The notes under the pieces: model-generated
What the model saw: only the letters and a program-made list of their open reading frames with translations
The model's database searches: none
Told to the model about the DNA's origin: nothing
Program-made: the position numbers and the translations under genes
Shown: one piece after another, positions 1 to 12,373 of the stretch
Layout: every line of letters begins with the position of its first letter
Position numbering within the stretch: the first letter of the stretch is position 1
Origin: Rhabditophanes sp. KR3021
Taxonomy: Eukaryota > Nematoda > Chromadorea > Rhabditida > Alloionematidae
Assembly: GCA_963281155.1 (NCBI GenBank)
Contig: CAUJLY010000006.1
Location: forward strand, 3,162,001 to 3,226,000
Direction: 5' to 3'
Length of the DNA: 64,000 nt

Positions 1-3000
1 CGTACTCCATGGTTAAAATTAATTCGCTAAAAGTAAGTAATATTATTATAAGTACAACTTTTTCAAATAAAGTAATATAAAAAAAATAAAATAAATTTAA
101 AAATACAGTGGGATTACTGATCTCAAAGCGAAGGCAGAAGGAAACACTTTTATAGTCAGATTTGTTGGAGTATAATGTATTGATCATTGGGGGTGCAAAG
201 AAGTGAAAGGAAAAAGTATATGTGTATGTCGACATGTTGCAGTCTCACTTTATCTTCTTCTCGTTATCTCTATGCAACGTTTTTGTACTGGTAGTGTGTC
301 AAAGAAGCGCCATAAGCAGGTTACTTCGGAGTGTATGAGTAAAGCGCTGTTGTAAGGATGTAGTAGGTGTTGTGGTTATTATAATATTACTAATAAAAAA
401 TTGATGCGTTTAGGTATCATTTGCAAGAGTAGAATCAAAAAAATTGATAAATAGGGTTTTGGTAGATTGAGCAAAAAGAAAACTATGTATAATAAATTGC
501 TGGTCCCTTTTAACGATAAAAACATTCTTCTTATGTGCTCGAGTTTTGTTTAATTTAAAGACTAGGAACACTGTGTGTGTGCGTTTTTTGGGTTGACTTA
601 TGGTACATGATACGTCCTAGATAGATATATTTTAATTATAGTAGCAACTATACTCATTAAATTTGAATATATATACCACACCACATTTGAAAAGAATTAA
701 GCTAGACATGCATTCGTCAACCAAAATCCGTTTTTAAGAAATGAAAAGCCTTGTTTTACGATTTAGTCAAATGTCTTACCTCCCATTCATGTATGAGAAT
801 AAATGAGGTGGCAAGGATATATGGATGATTGAAATGGCTTACGAATAATAAAGAAGCAGGTGAAATATAACACTACGCTCGCCAAACCATGTTAGAAAAC
901 AACAGATTTATAATTAACTAAAAAGGGCAAGGAAGTGTGAAGCTATAGACTTTTCTATTGATAGGTTCTCGCCTTAAAAATACCAAATTCGCTACCACAA
1001 AGTGAATGGCAAAAGTTAAATGAAAAGCAACTGGTATAGGCGTAAAGTGTTCATAAAGTATCAAATTACTAAGTCTTTTCAGTTTGTTATCTTATAATTC
1101 GAGTAAAATCTATCGTCTAAGAAAAAGAGACTATCGAATTATATTTAATTAATACAAATAATTGCTAAGATAATTTAATCATCGCACTTGCAATTATTTT
1201 TAATTAATTTAAAATAAGTTGTAGGATAATGAAAAAGTCAATCTAAAGAAATAAGGTAATGTAGAAGAAGAAATAGCCAATGTAGAAGAAAGAAGTCAAT
1301 ATCGGCGTCATTTTAAGGAAAGTGAAAGATTTAAAAAATGAAAACGACACTCGCCAAGGCAAACGTCAAAAAAAGTGTAGACTGTAAAATTGCTGACACA
1401 ACACACCATATAATCAGCATGGTGTGTACAGGATTAAACGTGAAAGTTTATGTACGTATAAAGTGAAATACTATTGTTGGTGACTTCCTGCCGCTTTCAA
1501 CTGACTGCTTGCAACACCACTGATTTACACAACCAGAGGAGAGGGTTTAGTTAAAACGATACAAAAGAAAGAAAGCTCTTTGTGTCAAAAATCGACAAGA
1601 CAAAAAATACGCATTATTTGATGCGCAAAATATAAACATTTGAAGTTGGTAAATTACTGTTGTCTATACTAATAATAAATTTATATATAGCTGAAGACAA
1701 CAAGCCATCTTTGTTAATGACTATATAGTAAATACCTAGCGCAAAAACCATCACTACCGAAAATAAAAAGTAAGTACCAGAGTGCCAGATGCAGGAACCA
1801 AAACATCTCGATAGTATCAACTTCACTACGCTATTACAATGTTTAAAATGTCGAGGCTGTGCTTTTACCAATTTAAAGAGTCACTTTACTCTTGCCTCTA
1901 AACTCATATTTTATTAAAAGGCTCAGTTTTTTGATTAAAACAATGATATATTATTGATCTTGAATGAAGAGATGCGGCGAATGCCGTCAAAATTGATCAC
2001 CCTATACAATTATTTAAATACCCAGTCAAAAGACAGTGGACAAAGTCAACTAGTGCGAATTAATTTAAAATGCTACTAACTAAAATCAAAAAGCAAAATA
2101 CGTAAATAAGCCTATCGCTTTAAAGAATCATATCAATAATAAGTAAATATATGACCTTTTACCATATTTGGACAGATAGTAAATGATAGTATATGGATAA
2201 AATGTGAATGCGTTGCATAAGGAAGACGAAAAGCAAAAACATCAGATATGAAGTATGTTTATGGACATATAAATAAAATTGTTCCATTCTTCAGTTAAGT
2301 AAAGTAAGTGCTTGACTTTGTGAGTAGTAGACCGTGCTTATATAGCGCATTTCACGACCAAAATAGTTTGACCAAGGAGGAGATACGTCCCCATCATAGG
2401 TCATAATGGAATGCCTTTTCGTGGGTAGTGAGAAACTACATTGTCATTCATATGTAAATCCTCCTATTTAATGAGACGTGACCATACCTTGTAAATTATC
2501 ACAATTAAGGTAGTAAGCGCGTGGCATCTGAATTTAAGAAAATCTAACCACTATATAAGCATATAAGACTGCCGAGGCACGTTTAAAAAGTCATGTAATT
2601 GGATTAGATCAACGGCAAAAAGAGTTGTACAGCCGGTGATGGCTCAATCAACTGCTTGTTATAAAATCTTTTAACACATTTGTACTACCCCAAATTGACT
2701 GGTAAACACAATCACCAAAAAACATCTTGCACAAAAAGCGTACAAGCAAAAGAAAGAGATATTATACAAATAATATTGTGTACAAAATTAGGCTGATGGT
2801 ATATGTATCTAGAACATTCTGGTGCATACTTGAAGCAAAATGTCGACATCACGTTTTTATTAGCGCACAGAGTAAAATAATATGAAAAAAACGAGCAATT
2901 TTAAATGGGTATTATAGGTACTTATTTAAGTCGTTGATTAGACATCGAATAAAATATGTTGAATAGCATTTTCATGCTAATTTTAGGCAAAATTGATCTG

Positions 3001-3034
3001 AAAGTCAAATAGATAATACAAATAAATACGTATA
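1..3034. other. Intergenic region, no supported gene
   Basis: AT-rich sequence with many stop codons in all frames. The only longer open frame (85 codons, minus, 1614-1871) shows no recognisable motif and no flanking splice sites, so I do not call it a gene. No tRNA B-box-like sequence or tandem repeat was seen. The region lies downstream of the threonine dehydratase gene, so its right end probably holds that gene's 3' UTR. Confidence 0.6.
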
Positions 3035-4413
3035 TTAATCGAATTTTACCTGTGAATAAGATTGACTTAATTTCTTTTGGATCTCTTCAACATGTTCTTT
3101 ATCTCTTGTTTCGCAAATAATGCGAACTCGTACGGAAAAGACTGTTTGGGCTAGCCATGCTCTTTCGTGGTAAATTTCCTTGATGGAAGCACCTAATTGT
3201 GCTATTTTTGTTGTCAATTCCGCAATTCCTCCGGGCCGATCAGATACTACAACATCAAATTTGATTAATCTTCCATCTACGGCAAGGCCGCGATCAATTG
3301 TACGCCCAAGAACGGTCGAGTCAATATTTCCTCCTGTCAAAATAGTAACAATCTTTTTCCCTTTAAGATCGTCTAATTTACCAGACATTAGTGCGGCGAG
3401 TCCAACTGCGCCAGCACCTTCAACTACACTTTTTTCCATCTCTAAAATACGCAAAACTGCTAGCGCGATACTCGATTCCGGTATTGTGATAAAACGGTCA
3501 ATCAACCCTCTTGCCGTAAAAAGAGCATTCTGCCCAACAATCGGAACAGCCAAGCCATCAGCAAGTGATTGGTCTGGGTGAATGGGATCGTGGCGATTGT
3601 CCCAGGCATTCAGAAATGATGGACATTCCTCAGACTCAACACCAATAATTTCAACATGTGGTCTAAGACTTTTAATAGCTAAGGCAACGCCAGCTATTAA
3701 TCCGCCCCCACCTACAGGAATAATGACTGCACTGACATCTTTGATCTCCTCAAGAATTTCCAAACCAATTGTTCCTTGGCCAGCCATTACATCTGGATGA
3801 TCAAATCCATTGATGTAAGTGAGGTTCTTTTCTTTGCATAGCTTCAAACCAAGATCCTTGCACTCTTGAATGGTATGCCCATGCAAAATGACTGTTGCTC
3901 CGTAGTTACGACACCGATAAATTTTCATCAAAGGAGCAAACATTGGCATCACAACAGTTACTGGAATATTGAGCAGAAGACCATGGTAAGACAAAGCCAA
4001 CGCATGGTTACCAGCCGAAGCGGCTATAACTCCATTTATTTTCTGTTCCTGGCTCAATTTGAGCATTGCATAACGAGCTCCTCTTTCCTTGAAACTCCCC
4101 GTAACTTGAAGAAATTCTTTTTTCAAATACAATTTCATCCCGAGTGTGTCAGAAAGTTGGTTAGCAAACTAAATAATATTTGTGTGGAATGAAGTATATT
4201 CAAAATGGCCACACCAAACAAATGGCCCAAACTTACTGAACAAGGAGTCTTCAGAATGCCATCCTTCAAATTAAAAGCGGCTGTAGAAATTTCGCTGAAA
4301 TCTATTTTTCTGGGATTCTTAGGATCACACATAACATCCAAATACTCTTCCTTCTTTGGATCTTCCTCATTAATAGAAGAGGTCGAAGAAGTTATGTTTT
4401 GGTAATCGCCCAT
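3035..4413 (-). CDS. Threonine dehydratase / serine-threonine deaminase (PLP enzyme with C-terminal ACT-like domain)
   Basis: Two exons, 4213-4413 and 3035-4168, are joined across a 44-base intron (GTGGCC...TTTAG) and give 444 residues. The family deaminates threonine or serine to a 2-oxo acid and ammonia using pyridoxal phosphate. Visible are the PLP lysine in GSFKERGARYA (about residue 94), the phosphate-binding loop VGGGGLIAG, and a C-terminal regulatory segment (about residues 360-444, KFDVVVSDRPGGIAELTTKI) typical of ACT domains. The donor was chosen because it is the only one that keeps frame and restores the sequence leading to LGMKLYLKKEF. The first 45 residues are acidic and low complexity. 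The gene lies 316 bases downstream of the aldo-keto reductase on the same strand, but a TATA-like element of its own argues against simple operon expression. Serine racemase or serine dehydratase are related alternatives; the ACT-like tail favours threonine dehydratase. Confidence 0.9.
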
Positions 4414-4729
4414 AGTAGAACTTTTGAATATACTTTTTATTTTTCAAATGATCTTATATAGGTGAAATCAAGGCTATACTTTAAGATACTAAAGTTTACA
4501 TATTTTAATAGGTAGATTTATGAAACTGATAAGATGTATGCTTGATTGGATTTTAAAGATTTGATCGGTACTGTTATCAGAAGAGTAGGAAAATAGTATA
4601 AAGGAAAACAGGTTAATTTATGTAAAAATAAGTTTATTGTGATAACGTTTTACGGTATAAAAACAATTGGAAGTATGTTTGGTGTGATAGCTGCCAAGTT
4701 GTCGCCTCAGTATATATTAAGTGTTGGGT
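4414..4729. other. Intergenic spacer between aldo-keto reductase and threonine dehydratase
   Basis: This 316-base spacer separates two minus-strand genes. It should hold the 3' UTR of the aldo-keto reductase and the promoter of the threonine dehydratase. Apart from the TATA-like element I see nothing specific. Confidence 0.5.
4453..4460 (-). promoter_or_regulatory. TATA-box-like element upstream of threonine dehydratase
   Basis: On the minus strand the bases read TATATAAG, about 40 bases before the start codon at 4413. The position suits a core promoter element with a short 5' UTR. AT-rich sequence makes chance matches common, so this is suggestive only. Confidence 0.3.
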
Positions 4730-5710
4730 TTACCATGGGAAATGGGGATGGTCACCATCACGGTGCTTGATACAGACTAATCTGAAGTTGCAATCCATAT
4801 CACGAATAGATTGAATCTCTTCAGGGGAGAAGACGACATTGTCTACGTTCATGTTTTCTTCGATACGAGTGGCTGTTACTGATTTGGGGATAACTGGAAT
4901 TCCTTCGTGAATTAAGAATGCAAGAGCAATTTGAGCTGGAGTCTTTCCGTATTTAGAGGCGATTTCGATTATTCCTTCATCTTGGAGGATATTCTTGTCT
5001 CCTTCCTTTCTTAATGGATTGGTTGGGTTGGTTAACGGACTGTATGCTTGGACGAGAATATTGTGCTTTTCACAGAATTCGCGAAGAGCCTTTTGTTGGA
5101 AGAAGATATTACACTCTACTTGATTGATAGCAGGAACAACCTTAGCGATTTTAAGGATACGTTCAATTTGATGAGGTTCAAAGTTAGAAACTCCAATTGA
5201 CTTGGCCTTTCCAGCAGCTTGGAATTCTTCTAAAGCTTGCCATGTTTCGGTGTAATCAACATCAGAATAAAGCATTTTCTTGCCAGAAGCATCGAATGGG
5301 AATGGAGTACCCCCTTCTTGATAACCCATCGGCCAATGGATAAGAAGCAAATCAACGTATTGAAGTCTGAGTTCCTGCAAACTCAAAGCCAAGCATTTTG
5401 CAGCTTCCCCCTTTGAGTGGTAAGAGTTCCAAATTTTGGTTGTGATGAAAACATCTTCTCTCTAAAAACTATCATTATTGTTCTTCAGTAATCTAACTAC
5501 CTTAATTTTGCCCTCAGCGAAAACTTCTTCTAAAGCTTGTCCGACTTCGTTTTCATTTTGATATAATCTGGCACAGTCAATATGTCTGTATCCGATGTTA
5601 AGAGCATGCTTAACGGCCTCCTTAACCTCTCCAGGTTTGCTCAACCATGTTCCTAATCCCAATAGTGGAATTTTATTACCATCGTTAAGAGTTGCTGTTT
5701 TGGAAGCCAT
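4730..5710 (-). CDS. Aldo-keto reductase (AKR family)
   Basis: Two exons, 5501-5710 and 4730-5461, are joined by a 39-base intron (GTAGTT...TTTTTAG) and encode 313 residues, the usual size for the family. These cytosolic TIM-barrel enzymes reduce carbonyls with NADPH. The whole catalytic tetrad is present at standard positions: Asp45 and Tyr50 in [13 protein letters not shown], Lys79 in VFITTKIW and His112 in LLIHWP. The signature [11 protein letters not shown], the QVECN motif and the cofactor-binding [13 protein letters not shown] segment are also intact. The protein ends in HPHFPW, like many animal AKRs. A splice acceptor (TTCTTCTAG, around 5726) lies just before the start, consistent with trans-splicing or a 5' UTR intron. 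Substrate cannot be deduced. Confidence 0.95.
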
Positions 5711-6300
5711 CTTACTGATTAAAATCTAGAAGAAAAAAGAGAATGTTAAAATTGGTTAATGAAGCTAATATAAATTAATCTTGACATAAGATCAAATAAA
5801 AGCTGTAATCAAATGTTTATGTAATGTCTGTGAAGGTATGTCTTTAGTTTAATCAAATTACACGTATTCCTATTTGGAAAGTAACATTACGTGAACGTTT
5901 TCTATGCTATGCGTTTGGCTATTAATGGTTGCACATATTGGTTTGGAGTGTCTTTAATCAAGAAAAATCATCGTGACACTGTTTAGAGTCGTTAGAGGGA
6001 TAGCATGGTAATTGATTCGATTAAGAGTAACTTTTTTGAGAAACATTTTGCATACAAACATATTACAAATATAAATTGATACCCAAAAAGTGTCTCGTCA
6101 TCATTATACTATGTCGTTTCTTATCAAAGTTGGTATATTAATAACTTTGTGGTCATACGTTAATGAGTATGACAGGTAATTGAGAAAAAAGATTAAGAAG
6201 TCTGACCTATTAATTGCAGGTATAATAATAGGCGATTGTTTAATTATTAAGGAGTTTATACATCAATATACATACACAAGAATACAGGTAAAAATTTTGC
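5711..6300. other. Intergenic spacer
   Basis: Between the RING-CH gene and the aldo-keto reductase, both on the minus strand. AT-rich; no open frame or motif that I can support. Confidence 0.5.
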
Positions 6301-6941
6301 TTAAAATTCATGATTATTCATAATATTTTCATGGAAAACGGCTGATAGCAGCTTCCTTCCTAAGCCAAAGTAATAGCTTATTCTGTTGTCTGGAAAAATA
6401 ACAGTTCGCCAAAAGATTAAATAAATAAGATGCCTAAGAAGTGATTTCTTTCCTTCTAATACTTTGACTGTGTCCCGATAAAGCTTCAGCATCGAGTAGA
6501 TGTCTATCATTATCTCAACAACTTGAAGCCAATTAATTTGAAGTGTCGGAACGGACCATTTTTTAAATGGTTTTAAGGTCCATTGTTTTTGATAAGTAAA
6601 TCTAAACAACCAATTAAACTAGATCAATTAGAGTAAACGTACTGACAAGAATTACACTGAAATTGCTGCTTAAGAGGTGCAAAATGCAACCAATTTTTAA
6701 AGCATTCCTCGTGCACAAACTTTATCGAACCAATACATTTACAGGGTGACATCCATTTACCAAACTCTTTAGAAAGTTCGTTTCCACAGAAGCATATTCT
6801 ACACAACTGTTCCTCATCTTCCTCCACATATTTGGGCTTTCTTATTTGCGAGTTAGATCGATCATTGACCCTATACTCAGAAACATAAATAACTGGACTT
6901 TTAACACAAGTAAAAGCTTCTAAGAATATTGGAATAGACAT
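6301..6941 (-). CDS. RING-CH (MARCH-type) E3 ubiquitin ligase
   Basis: Two exons, 6643-6941 and 6301-6601, are joined by a 41-base intron (GTACGT...TTTAG) and give about 199 residues. The RING-CH (C4HC3) finger spans about residues 44-103: CRIC, SPCKC, HEEC and CNSC supply the zinc ligands, with W at FKNWL before the last pair. The splice restores QFTYQKQWTLKPFKKW, which matches the segment that follows the finger in MARCH proteins. MARCH ligases are usually membrane-anchored and ubiquitinate membrane proteins. Here the part after the finger has only a weak hydrophobic stretch (LIYLIFWRTVIF), so membrane insertion is uncertain. The left exon ends at a TAA at 6301 and I see no further exon. 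Confidence 0.8.
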
Positions 6942-8099
6942 TGGAAGATACGTGTTTTTATATGAAAATAACTAAATGACAATTGTTAAAGCTATAGCCC
7001 TGTATGTTAATAACAAGTGTCTAAAGTGTTATCAAAATCGTTTTCTTTATAACCGTCCAATAGATTGTAGTTGTAGCTGGTGTCATAATATCCAATCTGT
7101 TTATATTTTTAATCATAGAAACAAATATAATGCAATCATCACATGGAGATAAAGGTTATAGTGTCATCGTACATGGATGGTGTTTGCATCATTGAAAGAT
7201 GAAATTAAGTTGGGACGAAGAAGCTTAATTATATATTTGTTGTCTTCGTTAATAAAAAAGAAGGACCCTCTTTGTTAAAAAGTGTATCAATGTAAGTGTC
7301 GAATAAACTTATCATTTCAAAATCAACAAAAAAGTTATTAGGATATATCAATTTTTAGATCCAACCGCGCATCATCAAGGTATAAATAAATTATAGTAAC
7401 AATACCATAAGCTTTTTATCTTTTGTTATTTACCAAATGAAATCATATATATCTTGAAGGATTAATCACTTCAACTCTATTTTGACGAAACTTTAACCGC
7501 CATTTCACCACTTCAACTTTTTCTGATTACCCCCTACCGAATGTATATAAAATTGGATCAGGGCTTACGTAGTGCATTATATAATTGTATATGATGTCTG
7601 GTTGATATCCAATATTTGTGTGACAATATAACAAAGTACCACAAACTACTATTTTTCTTAGACACATTGACCTCCATCCTATAAATCAAAAAAATTGTTG
7701 AACAAGGAAAACTTTTTTACAATGACCTTTAATTTTGGAAAAAATTCCACGAGATACTTTATTTGAATACACAAAAATATATCTGTTTATTATCTTATCT
7801 ATTCATCACCACAAATCATACTACCATTTTATATATCCTTTTTAATTTAAGTGTATATTGACTCTATTGTTAAATGACAGGTAATACATATTTCAAAAGA
7901 TTCCCTCTTTCCATTGTCAAGTTGCATCCTACGCACAAGCTTATATCTGTTAATTCAAAATAATATAGTTTAGAGTCTTTTATCGAAGAAATTCTCGTAT
8001 AATATTGCATTTCTTATATCCATCACAACTATTTAAAAGTTATATTGTCATTGTTTTAAGGAATCTTTCTAATATTTTATCAAATAGACATTTGCAGAA
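6942..8099. other. Divergent intergenic region
   Basis: Lies between the 5' ends of the RING-CH gene (minus) and the calmodulin-like gene (plus), so it should hold both promoters. AT-rich, no coding signal. An acceptor-like TTTGCAG ends at 8097, two bases before the calmodulin-like start codon. Confidence 0.5.
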
Positions 8100-8870
8100 A
8101 TGTCGTATGATAAGGCTAAAACTTTCAACACTCTTATGAGAGAATCTGAAGAGGTCTGTTATATTCCAATTAATTCTGTAATTAGTTTTAATCTTTAGAT
8201 TATTAGTCAGCTTACAAATGTGGAAATTGAAGAATTCAGAGAAGCTTTTGTGCTATTTGACAGAGACGCCAGTGGAACTATTTCAATAAAAGAATTGGGT
8301 ATTGCAATGCGTGCTCTTGGCCAAAATCCAACTGAACAGGAAATTGGAGATATGATTAATGAAATTGACATAGATGGTAGGTAGACTTATTAAAAATTAC
8401 AAATGTTGGCAACACTTTAACATATACTCTGAATGTTTGAACATTGCAAAATCATCAACCATTTTCACAATTTAAAATACTAGAGTTTAAAGACATTGCT
8501 AATTCAGGTCCCTTTGAATTTAATTTTAATATCCCTTTACTAATTTTTGGATACTTAAGGCAATGGAGTTATTGAATTTCCCGAATTCTGCATTATGATG
8601 AAACGTATTATGAAAGAAACAGATGTCGAAATGATTACCGAAGCATTTAAAGTTTTCGACAAAGATGGAAATGGCGTGGTCACTGCAATGGAATTTAAAA
8701 ATTTCATGGTAATCCTTTTTAATCCTTTATTATTTATTTTTGTTACTTAGATGAACATCGGTCAAACATTTACTGAAGATGAAGTTGATCAAATGATTGA
8801 TGAGGCAGATAAAGATGGAGATGGCTTAATTGACTACGATGAATTTGTAAAGATGCTGAAAGCTCCATAA
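8100..8870 (+). CDS. Calmodulin-like EF-hand protein (CAL-1-like)
   Basis: Four exons (8100-8153, 8199-8376, 8560-8708, 8751-8870) join in frame to give 166 residues. All four EF-hand loops are complete: [36 protein letters not shown] and [12 protein letters not shown]. The segment [19 protein letters not shown] and the central [18 protein letters not shown] strongly resemble nematode CAL-1-type proteins, which differ from true calmodulin by an N-terminal extension. Here the extension is about 18 residues encoded by its own short exon. The protein is a calcium sensor expected to bind target peptides; targets cannot be inferred. Introns are 45, 183 and 42 bases. The start follows TTTGCAG closely, so the message may be trans-spliced, or further upstream exons could exist. 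Confidence 0.93.
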
Positions 8871-8954
8871 CATTAATACTTTATTATTTGTACATAATTT
8901 TTAAGCTTTAAGTGTGAACTTTACAAGTAGATATTTCTTAATATATGTGTATTT

Positions 8955-10130
8955 TTATATAAACGATGAGTTTATTTCTTCAATCGGTGGTAAACTCCTT
9001 CCATAAATTCCTCTTGACGATGAATAAGTAAAGATGGTATTGTAATTGTGATCTGAAGTTTTAGATACATAAGGTAATCTTTTATTGGTCATATAATAGT
9101 GGTTGTAATTTTTATCTCCTTGTTGTTGCCTACCATCTCCACAATTAACTTCGATAGTTTCATATGGACTTTCTTCTTTAGATATTATGTATTTTGATGG
9201 TTGATTACGCAAAGTATTAACCGGTGTATTTATAGAATTGACAGTGTTTTCGTTTTCTTCGACACCATTCCATTAGTCTTTTCCTGAATTTTACTATCAA
9301 AAATAACAAACAAATCATACACCCGATCGTGATTACCAAAATAGCTACAACAAACAGAACGAAAGTTTCTGTTTCTAAGGAAAGTTTTTTAAGTAGAGTA
9401 GTCTTGTTTGCTTGTACACTATCGCTTTCTTCTATTGATACTTCATCATCAAAACACCAAGGACAAATGTTTTGATATTTGATAACTTCAACGGTGGCTG
9501 TAAAACATCTTCCTTGAATCTCGATCACACTTGTTGAAGATGTTTTTGTAGTAAGTGTTATAGTATTGTTGATTCTTTTGAAAGCAAATACTTCATTCGT
9601 TTTGTCGCATTCTGCTGGAATTTTGTACAGAGGATCAATTCCAATTATTTGACCCTTTATGAGTACATTTTCTGATCTTCCTTTGTCAAAATATAAATAC
9701 AGTCCTATTTCTCTTGTCTAAAAAACAAAAATATATACTATGAAACGTGACAGAGAGATATAGATGTATGTCTATGTGATTATGTTGGTAATGATGCTAA
9801 GCCTTGTTATGATTGTAAAAATAGAATATGTAGTTTTGTGCTTACCAGACTGCCTTCGATGATAACAGGAGAATCGGTTCGGTAGACGTTTGATTCACTC
9901 TGAAGAGAACATATAAGTTGAAACCTCGGTTCAGAACAGCGGTCAAGTGATAGGCACTGTTTCCTCCATTCTAGGTGTCTCAGCCTTGCTATTATCCATA
10001 GATTTACCTCTGGACTTTGCCTTTGTATTGAAGAGGTGTGCAAAGGCAGGAAAAGAACAATATACGAAAAGAATAAAAAAAAGTTGGCAAAACTGACAAA
10101 TAGCATTTTGCCTGAATGATGATGTAACAA
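8955..10130 (-). CDS. Single-pass type I membrane protein, nematode-type, unknown function
   Basis: Three exons (9846-10130, 9222-9717, 8955-9175) join in phase into about 333 residues. The last intron is only 46 bases (GTTAAT...CTAAAG); without it the frame ends at KYTG. Residues 1-36 hold a hydrophobic leader, with a second methionine at residue 9 that may be the true start. The ectodomain has a paired-cysteine pattern (SLDRCSEP, LICSL, AECDKT, GRCFTATVE, ICPWCFDD) which recalls conserved but uncharacterised nematode ectodomains with CFTxTxE...CPWC; I state this from memory of the pattern only. A transmembrane helix (TFVLFVVAILVITIGCMICL, about residues 215-240) is followed by a basic stretch and a tail with tyrosine motifs. 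It ends 84 bases from the end of the calmodulin-like gene, facing it. Confidence 0.8.
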
Positions 10131-12373
10131 AATACTTGTTTATATATTTATTTATATACTTATTCTTTTTGCATCATTTTCACAAAGCCAAAAATTCTTG
10201 GGCTTGACATTCTAATTTTTGGGGTGGCACACAAAATATAGATGTATATTAATCAAGCGTAACAGAGGAAGAATTGAGAAAAATAAAGCTTTTAATGCCG
10301 ACGTCCTGAGGCTCTTTATATGATGATAGTGGAAAGTGTCGCGTCCCTGTCTTTTTGATGGTTGAGAATAATTGAACCACAAAACATACGTTAATAGTTA
10401 GGAGATACTTTCATGAATAGAGGTCTTTTAAAGTCTTGGGGTCTTTTATTTATAACTTTATTGAGGACCACCACCAGAAGATTATGTCATTTATGGGTGG
10501 TGGTGTTGTTGTAAAAGAAAGAAAGCATACAAGATATATGCAGTAATGGACATTTATTGAAAGGTTTGAAGATTGTTATTTAAGACATGCACGGTCTGAA
10601 TTCTTAATACAGTTAAAGAATTACGGTTCGCAAATATTACTAACTTTTATGATGTCCTCTCTTTTGCTTTATACTAAGGATTTATTAGGTTTGGTGAGAA
10701 CGGTCACCACGAAATTCGATAACTATACCACTTTCGGAACATTTATTAGTTCATGCTATATCTCAAAACTACAAAGAGTTTCTTTTAACATACGTCAACG
10801 TTTGCCCTTGGGATTTTAATAAACATGTGGAATGAGTGACGAAAAAAGATTATTTCATTTACCGAACGCATCTTTCAATTATGTCAAAAATGATTTGATG
10901 GTGGCCTTGGCAAAAAGTATGCAACAAATTAATTCTGAACCATCACGATGGCTTTCAAATCTCCCGATTCATTTATAAAGAAAGACATAAACAATATACT
11001 GAAACTGATTAATATAAATTTTTGTGTGTCAAATTTAGAGAACCTTAAATATATGTATTTAGAATAATAAATTCAGTGTAGATATTTTTGTTTTTTCTTT
11101 ACAACACTTAAATTGTTGACATTGGCAAATCGTAAAGATTATATTAGCTGATTAGCAACATTTATTGCGTATGAAAACTGTTTGTCATTGTGTTTGATTC
11201 TTATGATTTAAAATTAGAACAAAATAAATATATCAATACATAGATTAATACGTAAATTAATGAAGACAAGGTATAAAATACCTCCTTTGACGTAAAAAGA
11301 GCAATTAGAAAAACGTAGTGGTTGCGACGCTTAATCCATTCATATTTAGCTAGTTGAAAGCGTTAGTGTTGATTTGATGTATTAAATTTAGAATTCATAA
11401 TCATATATAAATAACCTTTAACTAACAAATTAATAGTTGCTGATTTGAATTCGTATGAATGTCAAAGGAATATTTAATTATGATTGACTAGAAGTAGGAT
11501 ATAAATGTGACTAACGACCGTTTTTATTTTGTAAATTTTATCCTTTGAATCTTTGATATCAGCATTTAATCCATGTCCCTTAATCACTTTGACGAATGTC
11601 ATTTATCCGCTCAATTCATACTCCAGAAAACTTGAAACGAGTAAAAGACTTTGTATAAACTCATTTGACGTTAAATATCTACACAGTATTTATCTTTATA
11701 GCCCCAAAAAAGTTTAATTCGGATTTGATCGTGAATAGTAGTTAAAGTTTATATTACTTTATTTTAACATAATCATAATATAGATTTAATATTATTTTTT
11801 GTTCTCGTTCGTTGCAAAATTTACATGTTTTTTAATCAAAATTTGTTTTTCCTCAAAAAATTCACCATGACAAACACCAATTGAAGGTTTGTTTTGATCA
11901 GATGGCAATTTTTGCTTTAACTAAAATCGCAATTGTCGCTTTCTTTCAACAAAATGTAATACATGCATCACATGTTTTAAATTGGTGGAGTTACTATAAC
12001 AATCATGACTAGTCTATATATTCTATAAATGTAGTACTTTTATGTACAAGTTTGCCATTTAAATATAGCACAATGGTGAAGTGCTAATACACTGATATTT
12101 ATTTCGATGACTAGCAACGTTGATTTTTAATCAGTGTGCATGTTTCTACGTGTGATACGCTTTTTTCCAGATCTACATACCGATTCCAATTGCCTTTAAT
12201 TATAGATATCACATATAATTGAATAATTGTTTTATATCATGATCTACGCTTATTATGATGTTATTTTGTAAACATTAGTAATATTAACCGCTTTTATACA
12301 ACATAATTGATGATATTTATTTATTACATTTTAGAAAAACCTACACTTGAAATTTTAAACAAATTTGGAAAAA
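10131..12373. other. Divergent intergenic region, 2.2 kb
   Basis: Lies between the 5' ends of two membrane-protein genes on opposite strands. AT-rich, no coding frame and no clear repeat. It probably contains both promoters. Confidence 0.5.

Noticed and set aside
1614..1871. 85-codon minus-strand open frame
   Set aside because: No motif or splice context, surrounded by equally AT-rich non-coding sequence; likely chance.
3035..5710. Operon of aldo-keto reductase and threonine dehydratase
   Set aside because: The 316-base gap exceeds the usual nematode operon spacing and a TATA-like element precedes the downstream gene.
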